Notes under the pieces: model-generated
The model's input: only the letters and a program-made list of their open reading frames with translations
What the model was told of the DNA's origin: nothing
Database searches by the model: none
Position numbers and translations under genes: made by a program
Assembly (NCBI GenBank): GCA_020720765.1
Contig: DYOB01000011.1
Span: 1 to 44,787 of the forward strand
Source of the DNA: Borreliella garinii
GTDB taxonomy: Bacteria; Spirochaetota; Spirochaetia; JABEVK01
Direction: 5' to 3'
DNA length: 44,787 nt
Shown here: one piece after another, positions 24,488-33,998 of the stretch
Numbering within the stretch: position 1 is the stretch's first letter
Layout: each line of letters opens with the position of its first letter

Positions 24488-26122
24488 ATGAAAATCTCCA
24501 TTGCGCAGCTCAATCCCAAAATTGGGGATTTTGAAGGCAATTCCAAAAAAATTATAGCTTTTTGCCACAAGGCCAGGACGGATGGGGCCGAACTCGTTGT
24601 TTTTCCGGAACTCGCTGTCTGCGGCTATCCACCTATGGATCTCCTGGATTTTAAGAAATTCATAGACCTCAACCAGGAATATTTATCTCGTATTGCACAA
24701 TCGATTCCCTCTGATCTTCCTGCCGTTATCGGATGGGTTTCAAGGGCGGAAGATTCCTCCAGGAAACTCCATAATTCCGCTTCCATACTCCTAGGCGGAA
24801 AAGAAGTTTTCCGTCAGGCTAAGACTCTCCTTCCCAACTACGATATTTTTGATGAATTACGGTATTTTTCGAGCGCTGAAACCCAAGAAGTTTGGACCTA
24901 TAAAGATAAAAAATTCGGAATTCTTCTTTGTGAGGACCTTTGGTTCCATGAACCTGTTCCTACCCGTCAGGTTTACCCGGTCGACCCTTTGGAAAAACTA
25001 ATACAAAAAGGGGCAAATGTGGTTTTGGGCTGTTCAGCGAGTCCTTTCACCCACCCTAAACAATTCCAAAGGGTTCAAATTCTCCAAGAAGCAAGCAAAA
25101 TGCACCAAATACCTATTCTCTATGCGAACCAGGTCGGGGCCAACGACGGAATTGTTTTCGACGGGAAAAGTTTCGCGGTCAATTCTCAAGGCGCTTTAAT
25201 CTTCAGCGCACCGTCTTTTGAGGAAGGGGTTTATTCTTTTACGTTAAACCAGACACCCATTCCTTACGGGGAAACACAATTTGAGGATGAGACCCTTAAA
25301 GCCCTTATTACCGGAACCCGCGACTACATCCTCAAATCAGGGTTTCAAAAGGCCCACCTTGGACTTTCAGGGGGTATCGACAGCGCAATCGTCCTATGGA
25401 TAGCTGTTCAGGCCCTAGGGGCGGAAAACGTCCTAGCACTATCCATGCCGAGCCGCTATTCAAGCCCTGGAAGCATTACAGACTCTGTTGAACTGGCCAG
25501 GACCCTTGGGGTTAAACTCGAAATTCTGAGCATTGAGGAGCCTTTCGAAGCCTACCTCAGCACTTTAAATACCGCATGGTCAGGTGCGTTTAAGGGGCTT
25601 GCCGTGGAAAATATTCAAGCAAGGATCCGAGGAAACTACTTGATGGCCTACAGCAATATCAGCGGTTCACTCCTTTTGACTACTGGAAACAAAAGTGAAC
25701 TGTCTACTGGATACTGTACGCTCTATGGTGACATGGCGGGAGCTCTGGCGGTGATTGGGGACGTTTTTAAAACCGATGTTTTTCGCCTAACGCGGTGGAT
25801 CAACCGAAATAAGGAAATAATACCTGCAAATATCCTTGAAAAACCCCCCTCGGCGGAACTCAGGGAGAACCAGAAAGACGAAGACTCGCTACCCCCGTAC
25901 GAGATCCTGGATTCTATCCTCAAACAATATATCTTTGAACATAAAACCTTGGGAGAAATCAGTGGTTCGGATCCGGCTACCGTGGCAAAAATCCTCCTTA
26001 TGGTTGCCAAATCCGAGCATAAAAGGTTCCAGGCACCTCCAGTCGTTAAGGTGAGTGAAAAGGCTTTCGGAATAGGCAGAAGACACCCTATTGCACGTGC
26101 TTACATTGAAAATATATCTTAA
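24488..26122 (+). CDS. nadE: Glutamine-dependent NAD synthetase
   Basis: Last step of NAD synthesis, taking ammonia from glutamine. It has 544 residues from ATG 24488; ATG 24485 is one codon earlier but closer to AAGGG than is usual. The N-terminal nitrilase domain has the triad Glu (VFPELAVCGYPP), Lys (KTLLPNYDIFDE) and Cys near 148 (GILLCEDLWF). The synthetase domain has the ATP loop LGLSGGIDSAIV near 292 and TTGNKSELSTGYCTLYGDMAG. Family length is normal. Confidence 0.97.
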   Translation: MKISIAQLNPKIGDFEGNSKKIIAFCHKARTDGAELVVFPELAVCGYPPMDLLDFKKFIDLNQEYLSRIAQSIPSDLPAVIGWVSRAEDSSRKLHNSASILLGGKEVFRQAKTLLPNYDIFDELRYFSSAETQEVWTYKDKKFGILLCEDLWFHEPVPTRQVYPVDPLEKLIQKGANVVLGCSASPFTHPKQFQRVQILQEASKMHQIPILYANQVGANDGIVFDGKSFAVNSQGALIFSAPSFEEGVYSFTLNQTPIPYGETQFEDETLKALITGTRDYILKSGFQKAHLGLSGGIDSAIVLWIAVQALGAENVLALSMPSRYSSPGSITDSVELARTLGVKLEILSIEEPFEAYLSTLNTAWSGAFKGLAVENIQARIRGNYLMAYSNISGSLLLTTGNKSELSTGYCTLYGDMAGALAVIGDVFKTDVFRLTRWINRNKEIIPANILEKPPSAELRENQKDEDSLPPYEILDSILKQYIFEHKTLGEISGSDPATVAKILLMVAKSEHKRFQAPPVVKVSEKAFGIGRRHPIARAYIENIS

Positions 26123-26153
26123 TTGATGTAAGATCTGAGGACAAGGAAGAACT

Positions 26154-26729
26154 ATGTCACGAAATCCCGATGATGAAAAACGCAAGCGAATCCTCCAAGT
26201 ATCTTTAAAAAGTTTTTGTGAGATTGGTTATAAAAAAACGACGATCAAAACCATCGCCGATATGGCCAATATCGCTCCAGGAACGATTTACACCTATTAT
26301 TCTGATAAAAACAACCTTTATAACGAAGCTATCGAAGATATCTGGTCGACCTTTTTCAAGGAGTTTAAGGATATTTTTCACAATAGTTCGGATTTTACCA
26401 AGTCCCTCAACTTGCTTTTTGATAAGGCTTCAGCCCTGCTCTATTCTTCACATTCACTTCTCAACGATATGTATACAAACAAGGTGCGAAAGGAGAATAT
26501 TAAAAAAAATCTGACAAAGGCGGCCGTTTGGCTTGCGGAACAGATCCATCAAACACCCGCGAAAACAGCCCTCCCCCTGGATCCCATGGACAAGTTGGCA
26601 CAAAAAATTGAAATGTTCCTCTACGGCGCATTTTTTCAACTTGCGTTTTCATCAAAAAGCGAATTTGAATCGACAAGTCTAAAAATTAAATCAGTAACGA
26701 TGGAAATGATCTCCGGAATTTGCCTATGA
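26154..26729 (+). CDS. TetR-family transcriptional regulator
   Basis: 191 residues. The N-terminal helix-turn-helix is clear (ILQVSLKSFCEIGYKKTTIKT, then IADMANIAPGTIYTYYSDK); the C-terminal helices would bind an unknown ligand. AGGAAG precedes the ATG, 31 bases after nadE. Its stop overlaps the start of the signalling gene as ATGA, so the two are translated together, suggesting control of, or co-regulation with, that protein. Confidence 0.93.
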   Translation: MSRNPDDEKRKRILQVSLKSFCEIGYKKTTIKTIADMANIAPGTIYTYYSDKNNLYNEAIEDIWSTFFKEFKDIFHNSSDFTKSLNLLFDKASALLYSSHSLLNDMYTNKVRKENIKKNLTKAAVWLAEQIHQTPAKTALPLDPMDKLAQKIEMFLYGAFFQLAFSSKSEFESTSLKIKSVTMEMISGICL

Positions 26730-28348
26730 TTCTGAATAAAGATAAGCTGAGGTATCTTAGGCACGAACTACGGACCTACCTGAACCATGTAAGCGGTTAC
26801 TCAGAAATTATCAAAGAAGCCGTTCAAGAGGTAAACCACAACCTCCTCCTGGAAGACGCTTCCAAACTGGATTATGAATCGCAAAACCTTATCAATGCCT
26901 TTCATCAATCTTTTTACAAAGAAGGGCAAGCCCTGGAAGATTTTGATATGGAGTATTTTAAAAAAACCATTTTTGGCCCGCTCTATATCGTTATCGGGCT
27001 GGCACAAAGGTTAAAAAAACTCAGCGAGGATAAGGCTCCTGTACTGATTCCCGACCTTGAAAAAATCCTCGAGTCGTGCCGGGCTATTCAAGAACTCGTT
27101 GAAAAAGAAATCAATATTATGGTGTCGGATTCTCTTTCGAGAACTCAACACTTTGGAATTGGTGTCTATAACAAAGATCCTATGGATGCCTCAGCATGGG
27201 GGAGTATCCTCGTCGTAGAAGACAATGAAATCAACCGTGACATCCTAATCAGGCAACTTGAACGCCAGGGACACAAACCGCAGGCTGCACAGAATGGATT
27301 TGAAGCCTTGAAGATGCTCCGTGAAAATACCTTCGACCTTGTCCTCCTGGATGTCCTTATGCCGGGTCTGAACGGTTATCAAGTCTTGGAGAAGATAAAG
27401 TCCGACCCGGATTTAAAACATATTCCTGTAATTATGATCAGTGCCTTGGAAGAGACCGAATCCGTCATTCAGTGTATAGCCCTTGGAGCAGAAGACTACC
27501 TGAGCAAAAGTTACGACCCGGTTCTTCTGAAGGCGCGTATATCGGCGAGTCTTGATAAAAAGCGCTCCCGCGATAAAGAACTTCTTATGATGGAAGAACT
27601 AAAATCTTACCAAATTCTTTTTGAAAGAGAACTCGCTGAAGCTGCCACTTATGTCAGAGGTCTTCTTCCTACCCCGCTAAGATCCCAAGTCTGCGCCGAC
27701 TGGGTTTTTCAGCCGTCAAAAAAATTGGGCGGGGATTTTTTTGACTATCATTGGATTGACGATCAGCATCTGGCTATTTATCTTCTCGACGTTTCAGGGC
27801 ACGGAATCGGTGCAGCCCTACTCTCTGTTTCAGTCATGAACGTTCTGAGATCACAAAGCCTTCCTAACGCCGACTTTATGAAACCCCATTCTGTTCTCGA
27901 GGCCCTAAACCATGCTTTTCCCATGGAGCACCAGAACAACATGTATTTTACTATTTGGTACGGTGTCTACAACTCCGCTGATAAAACCATGAGCTTTGCA
28001 AGTGCGGGTGCACCACCTGCCATCCTTATACACTGGACCAACGAAGAGCCTGTTTACGAACAGTTGACGACCACCGATATGATCATAGGCGTGGATATGG
28101 ATTATCAGTATGAAACAAGAAAACACGAAATCTTAGCGGGAAGCAGGTTGTATTTGTTTAGCGATGGAGTCTACGAAGTTAAAAAAAATACCAATAAAAT
28201 GATGATCTTCAAAGAATTTACCGACATACTTTCCCTTCACCCCCGTGCTGAAGGATCACACGTCCTTAACATTTTCCACCAAATTCAGGGGCTTACCGGC
28301 ACCGATAGGTTTGATGACGATTTTTCTCTACTAGAAATCTGTTTTTAA
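26726..28348 (+). CDS. HisKA-like / receiver / PP2C (RsbU-type) signalling protein
   Basis: 540 residues from ATG 26726, chosen over TTG 26720 because it forms the ATGA overlap. Part 1 (1-150) has two H-box-like helices: LRHELRTYLNHVSGYSEII, with a phosphorylatable His, and TIFGPLYIVIGLAQRL, without one; no ATPase domain follows. Part 2 (about 160-280) is a receiver, with ILVVEDNEINRDIL, the phospho-Asp in LVLLDVLMPG, and a Ser-Ala/Lys pair (KSYDP). Part 3 is a PP2C/SpoIIE phosphatase (GGDFFDYHWIDDQ, LLDVSGHGIGAAL, FDDDFSLLEI). Such outputs dephosphorylate anti-sigma antagonists; the target is unknown. A strong terminator follows. Confidence 0.9.
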   Translation: MILNKDKLRYLRHELRTYLNHVSGYSEIIKEAVQEVNHNLLLEDASKLDYESQNLINAFHQSFYKEGQALEDFDMEYFKKTIFGPLYIVIGLAQRLKKLSEDKAPVLIPDLEKILESCRAIQELVEKEINIMVSDSLSRTQHFGIGVYNKDPMDASAWGSILVVEDNEINRDILIRQLERQGHKPQAAQNGFEALKMLRENTFDLVLLDVLMPGLNGYQVLEKIKSDPDLKHIPVIMISALEETESVIQCIALGAEDYLSKSYDPVLLKARISASLDKKRSRDKELLMMEELKSYQILFERELAEAATYVRGLLPTPLRSQVCADWVFQPSKKLGGDFFDYHWIDDQHLAIYLLDVSGHGIGAALLSVSVMNVLRSQSLPNADFMKPHSVLEALNHAFPMEHQNNMYFTIWYGVYNSADKTMSFASAGAPPAILIHWTNEEPVYEQLTTTDMIIGVDMDYQYETRKHEILAGSRLYLFSDGVYEVKKNTNKMMIFKEFTDILSLHPRAEGSHVLNIFHQIQGLTGTDRFDDDFSLLEICF

Positions 28349-28376
28349 AACTGCGGTTTTACCCGCAGTTTTTTTT
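28349..28376. terminator. Rho-independent terminator, bidirectional
   Basis: AACTGCGG (28349-28356) pairs perfectly with CCGCAGTT (28363-28370) across a six-base loop, followed by a run of eight T (28369-28376) on the plus strand. The opposite strand reads the same stem followed by TTTT, so it can also stop transcription coming from the amylase gene. Confidence 0.9.
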
Positions 28377-28382
28377 GACCTT

Positions 28383-31300
28383 CTATTCTTTTTCTTTTAC
28401 GGTTTTCTTCACAGCTTTAACCTTGGCTTCCATCTGTACTTTCCGTTTGGGGATAAGAATATCCAACATCCCTTCAAGTTTATACCCGCTTTCGAGGGCT
28501 GCATCCGACCAGATTTGGAGTGTTTTGGATATCTTTTCTATGGATTTAATACGAGCCGATTCTCCTTCGTTTTCCCGTAAAATATCCAGCATCCCGACTG
28601 CTAAGAACCAGAGGTGGGCGTACTCAAACCCGTCTTTATTGATGTATCTCTCCCCTTCCCACCAGTTCTCCCCAAAGAGCACCCTGACTTCTGTTATCCG
28701 TAGAATCTTTTCGAGTAAGACTCCGGGTCCGAGTCTTTCATCGGCAGTCTCGTCGAACCATCCGCGGAGATCAAATGAAAACTTCATCATATGGATGAGA
28801 TGCTGTGCTTCGCCTTGGTTCATGCCGGTTTGGATGAGGTAACGTTTGAGGCGCTTATCGAATAACCATTCCTCCAGAAGGGTCCGGCTCATGAAAAGCG
28901 AATCTTTTTCACCAGTCACTTCACCGAGGCTCGAGAGAATGGCGTACATAAGAAGTGAATACGGCAACTTACTGGGCTCACGGAATTTAATGTCCAAAAT
29001 GCCCAGGGTTCCGGTTATGATTTTATGATCAGCGTATTCTAATGGCAGGTTCAACAGCTCTTCAAGTATTCCAAGTTCTCTCCGTGAATTCACAGCAGCG
29101 AGGTGCGGATCTCCTTTTCCGTGACAGGCATCTTTAGCTTGAAATGTCCATTTAAGAAGTCTTGCTTCAAGCCCTCTCCAGAAGCTTTCGTCGATGCTTT
29201 CATTTGCCTGTATAGCCTGGTAAAGCTCTGTCAAACGCAAAGGATTCATCAGTTCGTCGAAAGCTCCGTAAAGTTCCGGGTGCTGAATTTGCATCAGAGC
29301 TTCTTCGATATCTTCAACTCCGGAGCCGTTGAGGGTATTGTGGAGGTGTGAGAACTTACCATCGTAGTCGATAACCTCATGGATGTCGAGAAAAACTTGT
29401 TTCTGGTAGCCCTGAAGATCGACAAAGAGCCCATTAGAAATAATTTCAGGAGACTTGCGGATAAACCAGAGTCCGGAGTTGAGTTCTCTCATAAGTACAT
29501 AAGCGTCGTTCTGCAAGTGGAGCCCCAGAGCAAAGCCAAGTTCAGCCTGCTTTATTTCTTTTGCCCCGTCTTCTTTTTTTACAGCAAAGCCAGCGCTCAT
29601 TTTTATCCAACCAGTTGCCTGTTCAAAAGAATTGTTATAAAGAACAAGACCGCTTTCTCCGCCGTGACGGTTAGAATAGGCAAAGACGTTTTGATTGACG
29701 GAGCCGCCATTTGACCAAAGGTCATAAAGGAAGAAGTTTCTTACTTCAGCAAAAAGATACCGCTTGTGGAGTAAGGGAAAAATTTCCCTCTCATGGCGCT
29801 CAATAAGTCCTGCATCTTCCTGTTCGTTCCAATAAGATTTCCTGTATTCCATACCATACTTCTCGCGGAAACCTTCAACCTGTCCGTGTCCAAACATAGG
29901 TGTTCCAGGCATGGTAGCCATAACCGTCGCCACCCCGAAATACTTGTCCCCTGTCCCAAACTGCACCGCAGCTGTCTCTTCATCGGGGTTATTCATAAAG
30001 TTCACAAACCTTTTAAGAATTTCGGAGTCGAATTCCAAGGTGTTCTTTATGGTATACCTGTACTTCTCGTTATCCTCTTTTTTGAACATATGCATAAAAG
30101 CCGAGTTGTAAACGCGGTGCATGCCGAGCGTACGTACAAAGTATCCTTCCATCATCCAGAAAGCCTCAGCGAGAAGCAGGGTATCGGGCACCTCTTTCGC
30201 AACTCTGTCGACGACCTCACGCCAGAATTCGATGGGTATGGCTTTTTCAAAATCTTCTCTTGAAAGTGCGTGCTCGGATCTGCTCGCAATATCCCCGCCT
30301 GAACCAGGCAAGGGGAACCAAAGCCTTTGAATATGCTTTTTAGCGAGTGTCATCGCCGCATCGAAACGTATCACTGGAAAATTCTTGGCTACATGGAGGA
30401 TGACTTGGATAACCGCTTCGCGTGTTTCCGGGTTAAGGAAATCCAGCTGCGCAGTGTCGTTCCAGGGCATACTCGTACCGTCGTTTCCGTGGTAGATATG
30501 CCTTACTTGCCCCGTGTGTTTATGCCTGTACATAAAGGTCACGGCAGCATCGGAACGGTCGTAGTAGTGGTCATCGATCTTGATTTCAAGGTTGGAATCC
30601 TGGCTTAAATCCGTACCGTGGAAGGTATAGTTGGGGTAAGGGCTGTACGGCAACTGGAGGAATCTGTCCGGGTGTTCGCTGATCCACTTGCTGTCGATCC
30701 CGGTATGGTTGGGGACCATATCGGCTGCCATCCTGATGCCACGTTTCCAGGCTCTTTCCCGGAGATTGGCCATAGCGTCCCAGCCACCTAATTCCCAAGC
30801 GATATCGTAGTCATAGAGCGAGTATGCGGAGGCTTCTGCTTCAGGGTTCCCGCACATCTGCTTGATCCTTTTTGAAGCCTTGCTACGTTCCCATAAACCG
30901 ATAAGCCATAGGGAATTAAAACCCCTGTGGGCGATCTGGTCCAACTCTTCGTCGGGGATTTGATCCAGCCTTCGTATTTCACGCTGATATTTCTTTGTGA
31001 GCTGATCGAGCCAAACCAAGGTGCTTTTAGCTAAGAGTATGGTCTTGGGCATCCATTCTTTATCTGGACTGAAAGCCTCGATCTCCTCGCCGGTAAAACT
31101 TAAGGCCTGATCGTAGCCTTCCTTTGAAAATCCAGCCCGCCAGAAAAGACGGCCTTCTTCTTTAAGATAGTCCAGTGAACTCAGAAGCCTCATAAGGAAT
31201 TTCCCGAGGAGCAAACCCCACCTGTCTATCATATATTGAAGCTGTCCCTGGAGGGAATGCGGAACCGCAATAGCCGGAGCCCTAAGCAAATCAACAATAT

Positions 31301-31961
31301 TCTGGTTATCGGGGCCGAAAAAGGGCTGCCCCTGAAAGAATTCATGGAGGAGGCCGTTAAACTTAGAATACGAGGTATTTTCTTTTAAAGATAAATCATC
31401 GAAGAGCTCAAGGTAGGGGGAAAAAGCAGGGTTCACGTTGGCAAGCCAAAGTAGCAAAATTTCTTCAAGAACCATTTCTTTATTGGAAATTCCGTCGGTT
31501 GTTCCGCTGAGATACGCTTCAGGGGTCAGCTCACCTCTATAAACCTGGATACCGGGAAACTCTTCGACAAAGGCAAAAAGTAGCCTGTCGAACTCCAGGG
31601 GGCCCATTTTTTCATTGAGAAAACCCATGGCTTGTTGGAAAATATCCTTGCTCGTCTCTTTGCGGTAGAGCTCAGCTACATAGTGTAGGATCTCATCAAT
31701 CAACCCCATTGCATTGAGTTGACCTGGTAGAATAGAAAGTTCCGGATGATTGACAAGATCCCTCTTATCGTTCATTTTCTTCGCAAATACACGGGTGCCG
31801 AGAAAGTTTGTAAAAACGACATTTCCCGTCAGGGAAAAAAGTTCCTGGTCAAATTCATAAAAGTCACGGCTTGACCTATTGATGTGGAATTCCATTTTAA
31901 CCCTGCGGGTCAAAGGCCTTAGCTGTTTTTCAAGCTTACTCAGTTTTATTATCAAGCTCAC
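28383..31961 (-). CDS. Large GH13 alpha-amylase-family protein
   Basis: 1192 residues, more than twice an ordinary amylase. The GH13 barrel lies at about 345-800. Region I is DMVPNHTG (about 412-419); the nucleophile Asp (about 534) is in VIRFDAAMTL; the acid Glu (about 597) in LLAEAFWMMEG; the third acid in NNPDEE (about 655). About 340 N-terminal and 390 C-terminal residues show no motif I recognise. It has no signal peptide, so it acts in the cytoplasm on glycogen or maltodextrin. The GTG start (31959-31961) overlaps the malQ stop as GTGA and has AAGGAGG seven bases upstream. malQ in the same operon would process the products. Confidence 0.9.
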   Translation of the reverse strand: MSLIIKLSKLEKQLRPLTRRVKMEFHINRSSRDFYEFDQELFSLTGNVVFTNFLGTRVFAKKMNDKRDLVNHPELSILPGQLNAMGLIDEILHYVAELYRKETSKDIFQQAMGFLNEKMGPLEFDRLLFAFVEEFPGIQVYRGELTPEAYLSGTTDGISNKEMVLEEILLLWLANVNPAFSPYLELFDDLSLKENTSYSKFNGLLHEFFQGQPFFGPDNQNIVDLLRAPAIAVPHSLQGQLQYMIDRWGLLLGKFLMRLLSSLDYLKEEGRLFWRAGFSKEGYDQALSFTGEEIEAFSPDKEWMPKTILLAKSTLVWLDQLTKKYQREIRRLDQIPDEELDQIAHRGFNSLWLIGLWERSKASKRIKQMCGNPEAEASAYSLYDYDIAWELGGWDAMANLRERAWKRGIRMAADMVPNHTGIDSKWISEHPDRFLQLPYSPYPNYTFHGTDLSQDSNLEIKIDDHYYDRSDAAVTFMYRHKHTGQVRHIYHGNDGTSMPWNDTAQLDFLNPETREAVIQVILHVAKNFPVIRFDAAMTLAKKHIQRLWFPLPGSGGDIASRSEHALSREDFEKAIPIEFWREVVDRVAKEVPDTLLLAEAFWMMEGYFVRTLGMHRVYNSAFMHMFKKEDNEKYRYTIKNTLEFDSEILKRFVNFMNNPDEETAAVQFGTGDKYFGVATVMATMPGTPMFGHGQVEGFREKYGMEYRKSYWNEQEDAGLIERHEREIFPLLHKRYLFAEVRNFFLYDLWSNGGSVNQNVFAYSNRHGGESGLVLYNNSFEQATGWIKMSAGFAVKKEDGAKEIKQAELGFALGLHLQNDAYVLMRELNSGLWFIRKSPEIISNGLFVDLQGYQKQVFLDIHEVIDYDGKFSHLHNTLNGSGVEDIEEALMQIQHPELYGAFDELMNPLRLTELYQAIQANESIDESFWRGLEARLLKWTFQAKDACHGKGDPHLAAVNSRRELGILEELLNLPLEYADHKIITGTLGILDIKFREPSKLPYSLLMYAILSSLGEVTGEKDSLFMSRTLLEEWLFDKRLKRYLIQTGMNQGEAQHLIHMMKFSFDLRGWFDETADERLGPGVLLEKILRITEVRVLFGENWWEGERYINKDGFEYAHLWFLAVGMLDILRENEGESARIKSIEKISKTLQIWSDAALESGYKLEGMLDILIPKRKVQMEAKVKAVKKTVKEKE

Positions 31962-33946
31962 GGTGAAACCTCCTTCACGCCATCAAGCAATGCCATGTCC
32001 CCACGTACTTTTGTCATACTCAAGATGAGTTCGCACCATATTTTATGGTTTGCTAGTTCTTCCACCGAAACCTTGATCCGATATGTCCAGTTTTTATCAG
32101 TGACCGTTCCAGGCAGGTTAATTCTCTCGTCTTCAGGATTATCCGTCCTCAGATCATCCGAGAGAGCAAGAAAATCCTGTAAGGGAAGAATGGTTAATGC
32201 CGAGCGGGATTGCATCAGCCCGCGGATGACTTTTACGGCCGTTTCTATATCATAATCTTCACCCAGAACTTCGTTGATGCCCAAAGATTCAAGAAAACCG
32301 TGGTGGTCGGGTTCTTCCCGCCACCATTGCCGCATGGTACTCGTATCGTGAACCGATGGAGCGCATACCGATAAGAAAGGATAATCCTCTACGGGGTAAT
32401 AGGGCTGTCCAGGATGGTTCCAATTCCTGGACCACCGGGGTATCCGAAGGCCTAGGATCTTGTGTTTTTCAAGAACTTCGGGTACGCAGTCCGGAATGGC
32501 GCCTAAATCCTCTGCACAAACAAGCATCGGGGCTGTGTTCTTCATAAAATCCATAAGTGCATCACCCTGTACCTTCCAGAGGTCCTCGGAGTTTCTCCAG
32601 AGTTCCTGGGCTAAGCTGTCAAAAATCCATTTTTCATGGTCATTCAACGAGGCGTAGGCCCGAGATTTATAGTAGGTCCAACTGGGTGTGTAGGCTTCAT
32701 CGTTGATTTTTAATAAGGCCCGGTTGCGGTATTCACCCATAAGGAAGAACTTTGCATGGGGTGAAAGATTGAGTTCGGAGAGCGCTTTTTCACCGACGAT
32801 CTTTTTCTGAAAGCGGTAAAGGTCTTCATTGCCTAATTTTTCCAGAGCAAATTTTACAGCCTCAGCCCATTCCAACCCTAAATTATCCCTTAAAAGACTT
32901 CCAGACATATGGGGTTCGCATAACCATAAGAGTCTGTCGCCGCCGAAGCCTTTCACTTCAAGATCCTTAGGTGAAAAAAACTTGGAAGGGAGGAAATATC
33001 CGAGGTTGGAGGAGAAGTTTTCCTGCGGGGTGGCCCAAATCCTGAAAAACCCCAGAACATGGTCGATCCTATAGGCATGGTAAAACTTGTCCGCCTGCAA
33101 AATCCTTTCCTTCCACCAGCGGTACCCGTCCTTCGCAAGAACTTCCCACTTGTAAATGGGAAAACCCCAGTTTTGACCTTCCGGACTTCCTTCGTCGGGT
33201 GGAGACCCTGCACGAAGTTCAAGAGCGAAGGTATCCGGATAAGCCCAGGTATCGGCTGAATCTTCGTTGATTAAAATCGGAATGTCGCCTTTTAAGGAGA
33301 CATTCATTTCTTCCAGTTTCATCGATGCGTTCTTCAACTGGTTTTCACAGTGGAACTGGAGCCACGCAAAGAAATAGGCGCCTTGCCTTGTTGAAGGATC
33401 GATCCAGTATTTCTGAATCTCCTCAAGGGACGGATTTCTGAAAGAAGTCCAACTCTGCCACCCCGACCACTGGTTTTTCAACTTCAGGTCCATGAAAACA
33501 CTGTAGGGAACGATCCAGGGATTCTTTTCGATAAAACCCGATAATTCGGGATTTTCCTGAATTTCTTTTCCCAAGGCTTCGTAGAGATTGCGGAGAATTT
33601 TCAGCTTATCGAGCAGAATATTCTTAAAATCCAAACGCTGAGTCTTGGAATAGCGGGCGTTAAAGGTAGCAAGTTCTGTCTTGATCTGCTCGTGCCCCGG
33701 AATATCCTGTATTCTCAAATAGACAGGGTGCAGGGCGAAAGCACTTAAGGCGCTATAGGGTGAACTTTCCAGGCCCGTATCGTTCACAGGGAGAATCTGG
33801 ATGACTTCTATTCCGAGTTTTTGGCATAGACCGCCCAGAACAGCAAGATCAGGAAACTCGCCAATGGCTGTAGTCTCTTGAGTCCTTATGGCGCTGAGCG
33901 GAATGGCTATTCCTGTCAGCGGCTTTTTAATTTTTGGAAAACGCAT
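31958..33946 (-). CDS. malQ: 4-alpha-glucanotransferase
   Basis: GH77 disproportionating enzyme moving maltosyl units between glucans. It has 662 residues. The catalytic Asp (about 294) is in YRIDHVLGFFRIW, the acid Glu (about 478) in CAEDLGAIPD, and the third Asp (about 532) in HDTSTMRQWW. The N-terminal PVNDTGLESSPYSALSAFAL motif is also typical. GAGG precedes the ATG. It is followed by the overlapping large amylase, forming a glycogen/maltodextrin unit. Confidence 0.95.
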   Translation of the reverse strand: MRFPKIKKPLTGIAIPLSAIRTQETTAIGEFPDLAVLGGLCQKLGIEVIQILPVNDTGLESSPYSALSAFALHPVYLRIQDIPGHEQIKTELATFNARYSKTQRLDFKNILLDKLKILRNLYEALGKEIQENPELSGFIEKNPWIVPYSVFMDLKLKNQWSGWQSWTSFRNPSLEEIQKYWIDPSTRQGAYFFAWLQFHCENQLKNASMKLEEMNVSLKGDIPILINEDSADTWAYPDTFALELRAGSPPDEGSPEGQNWGFPIYKWEVLAKDGYRWWKERILQADKFYHAYRIDHVLGFFRIWATPQENFSSNLGYFLPSKFFSPKDLEVKGFGGDRLLWLCEPHMSGSLLRDNLGLEWAEAVKFALEKLGNEDLYRFQKKIVGEKALSELNLSPHAKFFLMGEYRNRALLKINDEAYTPSWTYYKSRAYASLNDHEKWIFDSLAQELWRNSEDLWKVQGDALMDFMKNTAPMLVCAEDLGAIPDCVPEVLEKHKILGLRIPRWSRNWNHPGQPYYPVEDYPFLSVCAPSVHDTSTMRQWWREEPDHHGFLESLGINEVLGEDYDIETAVKVIRGLMQSRSALTILPLQDFLALSDDLRTDNPEDERINLPGTVTDKNWTYRIKVSVEELANHKIWCELILSMTKVRGDMALLDGVKEVSP

Positions 33947-33998
33947 GAGTTCCTCTTTGGTGATATCTCTATCATCCTAAGCCGGAAATGCCCTGCCG

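Noticed and set aside
29793-30263. 156-codon plus-strand frame across the amylase gene
   Set aside because: Lies opposite the catalytic barrel of a certain gene and has no start signal.
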